Positions 60,320-64,000 of a DNA stretch of 64,000 bases are shown here, piece after piece; the stretch's first letter is position 1; the number at the start of each line of letters is the position of its first letter. Where the stretch lies: NCBI RefSeq assembly GCF_002127325.2, contig NC_035441.2, positions 155,897,122 to 155,961,121 on the forward strand, given 5' to 3'. This stretch comes from Helianthus annuus. Its lineage: Eukaryota > Streptophyta > Magnoliopsida > Asterales > Asteraceae. The notes below the pieces were generated by a model, which ran no database searches, was not told where the DNA came from, and saw nothing but the letters and a program-made list of their open reading frames with translations. Position numbers and translations under genes: made by a program.

Positions 60320-62389
60320 TTTGACAACTCGTATTTTGAACCTAACCTAGTATGACTCGCTTGAACCTTATGTGAATATTTGAACTGATTGTGTGAACTT
60401 GAATGTTATGTGATTATGATTTTTGTGACATTGTGCATCGGATATAAACGGACCAAACTCCAACCTACTTGCCTACACAACCCATTCGGTCCATGCGGTT
60501 GGACTCGAGACCTTGGGGACGGCCCAAGTAGGGGTCGGCCCACCTTTCTTAAACATGTAAACACTATGGGGGATTTTTGTTCTCTCATTGTTACAACAAC
60601 ACAAACACACACAAACCCTAAAGAACTCTCTCCCTCTCGTTTTCCCTTGGAACCCAACGGCAACACATCAACATCGAAGTTCTTAGGATCTCGGCTCATA
60701 TCGCGATCTAGTTAATCACTTCACATTCTCGGTTAGTATATCACTATTGCTTGGTTCATGATTTTTAGTGTTCTCGGTTAGCATATCACACCTTCGGATG
60801 TTACATGATGATTGTACTAAATAGTTATGTTCTTGTGAATAGAATTGAATATTGATCATATAACTTAATGGATTTGTTATATAACATGCTCACAGATTTG
60901 TTATACACATGACTAGGTTGCATGCTAGTGTAGAATCGGCTAGTTTGGTGAACCGATAGTATGATTAGTTGTTGATGAATTAACTGTTCTTGATAATGAT
61001 ATGAATACGAATGAAACTGTTTGAAATCGTGTTTGATCTGATTGTGAAACTGCCATAGATGTTTACTGAATTTACGGAATGATTGTTGCTGTGTAATCAA
61101 GGAAAGTTGTTACATGCACCGTTGCGACACCGATTGCGAGTCGGAATCACCCGTTGCGACTCGAGACCTCACACCGACACACAGCAGCACAACTCGAAAA
61201 CCGTGGTTGCGAGTCCGGTTGCGACTCGAAACCGACACAAAACAGCATGAACCGAGATCACGGTTGCGAGTCAGGATGCGACTCGAAACCGGACCATGAC
61301 AAGCCGAAACCACAGTTGCGAGTCCCGTTGCGACTCGTAACCTCCTTTGGTTGCGACTCGAAATCTCAACACCTATATGACTCGAAACTTCCTTCGTTGC
61401 GACCCGAGACCTCCGGTCTCGACTCGAGGCCCTTATCACACGTACACTTTGTTATTGGGCCTGCACACTATCACAAGCCCAACTGATTGGGCTGAACACT
61501 TGGACTATGCTTGTTATGTAACTGCTTACGCTGATACCTATACGATGATGAATACTTGTACAACCTGTTACAATATGTGTAGAACCTACGTGCAATACTT
61601 GAATACGAATCTGATTTGGTATGATAACTTTGGTAGGACGTGGTTGATCGCTTTCTAACTTAATTGAACTGTGTGTATCATACCGAGCAATCCCAGGTGA
61701 GTTCATTGCATTTTCTCAAGCATGCGTCCCGGTGGTTTGGGACAACTGGTAAACATTGGACGGGAAACATTGGGTAAACAATTTAATCGGTTTTGGTTAT
61801 TGCCTGGAGGGCAATGGGGGTAATTAGTTGATAGCGCTATTAGGTACTAATTATCTGGGTTTCACTATGGTTGTTCAGAGGCACACTCCTCGGTTACGTA
61901 AGGGCGGTTCCCCTAGGGTAACTAACCGGACAACATAGTGGGTTGCTTAGAGGCACACTCCTCGGTTACGTAAGGGCGTAGTCCCTAGGGTAATCTAACT
62001 TGAGCAACATCGTAACATATCATCGAATCGTATTAACATCTATCTGGTAACACCACGCGTAACAACACCTTGAACTCACCAGCGTAGTCTGACACACTTG
62101 TTTGCATGCTTGTAGGTCATTAACACTGGAAACATGGACTTGCTATCTGGGAGTGCTGGAGTTGTCATGGATCGAAGCTTTGAGATTACTAGTATTGACA
62201 CTTTGGTTTTGAGTTATTATGAAACGATTACAAAACAATTTATTATATGCTTCCGCTACTCGACATTATTGAATTGATAACATGTTTTATTAAGTATTTT
62301 CTATTGGTTCAATGTGATTGGTGGCTCAGACTCTGATGTGTAACACGCCTCGCGGGGGTCTCCGCAGGTGGTATTTTGGGGGTGTTACA
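60320..62389 (+). mobile_element. Gypsy-5 3' LTR
   Basis: Same length as the 5' LTR. Visible differences are TTTGACAAC at the terminus versus TGTGACAAC, a T/C near 61039, and a T/C near 61112. It is followed by AACGC at 62390-62394. Confidence 0.95.
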
Positions 62390-62394
62390 AACGC

Positions 62395-64000
62395 GAAAAT
62401 GCAAACAAGTGTAAATGGATCGAATAGCCTGGTCGATCGAAGAGCGGGTTCGATCGAACGGGCTGTTCGTTCGGCTTGAAAGTCCGTTTGAATAATCCCG
62501 TTCGATCGGCCGGTAGGCTCGATCGGCTGGACCATTTGAGTGGATTGTTTCTTCCTCTGATGTGTTTGTGTATGATGATTTGAACTTTTGAAGTTTTTGT
62601 TGTAGCATTTGAGAACACTGAAGTGTTCTTACCTTCCAGGTCGATCGATCGCACGGTCTGTACGATCGGCCGGCTTAACCGATCGGTTAGGAACTTCAAA
62701 AGTGGTTCTCAGCAGAATGTCACTCGATCAAACAGCCTGTTCGATCGGCTGGCATTCCATACTACGAACGAGTTGCAAAATCGATTAAGCGTTGAAGCAT
62801 AGTATCTCATGATCCGAGGAGTAATGTTTACCAATCGAGTAGCGTATTCGAACGAACATCACTTCGTCAATAGCATACTTCTTGAGATTTGAAAAGTGTG
62901 GAACCATGTGCTAGCTGATCGGCTGGCCCGGCCGATCGGCTGGCCCGGCCGATCGGCTGGTATGTCCGATCGGCTGGGCTGTTCGTTCGAACAGCCTAGC
63001 CGTTCGGTCAGCATTTCTGACCTGGTCGGCCTTTCGTCTAACACTTGGCTGTTTGATTATTTGTCATGATTTAAAGGTGTTTTAACAGCGAGTTAAACCA
63101 TTAGAACGTGGGTCCTTACTTGCTTCACTGGTTCGGACGGGAATCACCCAAGTCCGGCCGGTGAACTGTTCGGAACGGTAGTTTGATGTTCAACCTGAAA
63201 TCGGTGAACCTTGTAGATAGTATCCGAATCTTGAACCTTTTAACCGTTAGAATGATTAGTTAGTTGGTTCGAGCTTCGTTTTTATCAGTTTTAAGGTTTT
63301 GAGTGTAAAATGTTGAAGAAAAGTTGGAAATCTTTCCATGAAAATGTTAAGATTCTCACGAATCCTAGTTTGTTTATGTGGAAATCGGTCAGATCTAAGC
63401 TATTCATGGTTGAATGAGGCCAAAGTATGATGTTCTTCGAGAACACCATGATGACATCACCCAAGAACACTTAGATCTTGGTGATTTCACGGTTAGACAT
63501 CAAGTTTTGAAAGATAGAAAGGTGTAGAATCATGTAATGATCAAAAACGTACAAGAATTAGAGTGAAAACTTACTGGAGTTGAGAGAAATCTGAGAAAAG
63601 GTGAAGAACAAGGCTGGTTCGGTCAGAGCTTTCCAAAAGTAGAAAGAGTGACAATGACAGGGCTATTTATAGGCCTCCCAAAGAGGAAAGTGTCAACCGA
63701 TCGGCCAGGATCTCTGATCGAATGGCCTGCTCGATCGGCCAGGAAAGTGCTAGCCGATCGGCTGGCCTATTCGATCAGGATGCTTCCTGTTCGATCAGCA
63801 ACCCTCTTCGAAAATTTCGCAACGGTTTTCGATATTTCGATTTCGGTAGACGAGGATACGAATACGATAGAGTTCCTAGTCAAATTACTTTCAGTCCCAA
63901 CTACTATATCTAACATACAATCATCTATAAGTCACGTTTCGATGTTGGTTTCGATTGAGTTTGATTGCTTTTCGAGTTTCGATTCGAGTTTCGATTGATT
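62395..64000 (-). mobile_element. LTR-6, second copy, part 2 (runs off the window)
   Basis: Reverse complement of about 47797-49380, with a few percent divergence and one extra CAGCCGATCGG-type unit. TATA box on the minus strand at 63664-63671, with the CGATCGG cluster at 63690-63800. About 350 bp of the LTR should remain beyond the window. Confidence 0.9.

Larger units (their letters stand above)
52865..62389 (+). mobile_element. Gypsy-5, young near-intact chromovirus
   Basis: Layout: LTR 52865-54934, primer site 54938-54950, leader to 55448, gag and protease 55449-57224, pol 57225-60227, duplicated PPT module 60166-60319, LTR 60320-62389. Both LTRs are 2070 bp with about three differences by eye, including TG versus TT at the terminus. 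The nearly intact coding region with all catalytic residues fits recent insertion. It belongs to the chromodomain-bearing Ty3/gypsy lineage (Tekay/Del-like). Confidence 0.95.

Noticed and set aside
47450..64000. The two LTR-6 copies as the LTR pair of one element
   Set aside because: They are in opposite orientation, and no primer site or PPT is found next to them, so they are separate insertions or solo LTRs.

Overview
The window is repeat-rich plant nuclear DNA. Every recognisable coding segment belongs to an LTR retrotransposon. I see no host gene, rRNA, tRNA or CRISPR array. Four elements carry an initiator-Met-type primer binding site (core TGGTATCAGAGCC). The Gag, Pol and proline-rich leader proteins resemble families I recall from Asteraceae (lettuce/sunflower group). 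That placement is from memory, not from a search.

The layout is a nest at least four insertions deep. Level 1 is a Ty1/copia Sirevirus-like element (Copia-1), read on the minus strand. It has a 3' LTR at 58-1761, a polypurine tract (PPT), and a large env-position accessory gene whose last exon is 1767-4542. An upstream exon lies near 46887-47112 and a pol fragment at 50204-51537. Level 2 is a 41 kb block, Gypsy-1 (5358-46399, minus, target-site duplication CAAAC). It sits inside what looks like an intron of the accessory gene. Two copies of another LTR (LTR-6: 47450-50203 plus strand, and 52043 to the window end, minus strand) also sit in Copia-1. Level 3 is Gypsy-2 (12103-20059, TSD AATTC) in the protease region of Gypsy-1, LARD-3 (23743-44073) in the Gypsy-1 leader, and Gypsy-5 (52865-62389, TSD AACGC) in the second LTR-6. 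Level 4 is Gypsy-4 (25149-33511, TSD TATAA) inside an LTR of LARD-3.

Gypsy-5 is the only nearly intact coding element. It is a chromovirus with Gag, protease, RT, RNase H, integrase and a C-terminal chromodomain. Its gag carries a small in-frame intron, and one stop codon separates protease from RT. Its two LTRs differ at about three positions by eye. Gypsy-4 is equally young by its LTRs but lacks leader, gag and protease. Gypsy-2 and LARD-3 have LTRs, primer site and PPT but no coding capacity. Gypsy-1 and Copia-1 are old and full of stops.

The most interesting structures are these. A short palindrome beside the PPT recurs in five elements, with a compensatory base-pair change, and is duplicated in two of them. 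Six hairpins lie in the non-coding interior of Gypsy-2. Inverting the copia pol fragment between the two LTR-6 copies restores a perfect 5 bp target-site duplication. Each LTR family carries its own cluster of short CG-rich palindromes. The accessory ORF of about 925 codons stays in one frame with only four stops.
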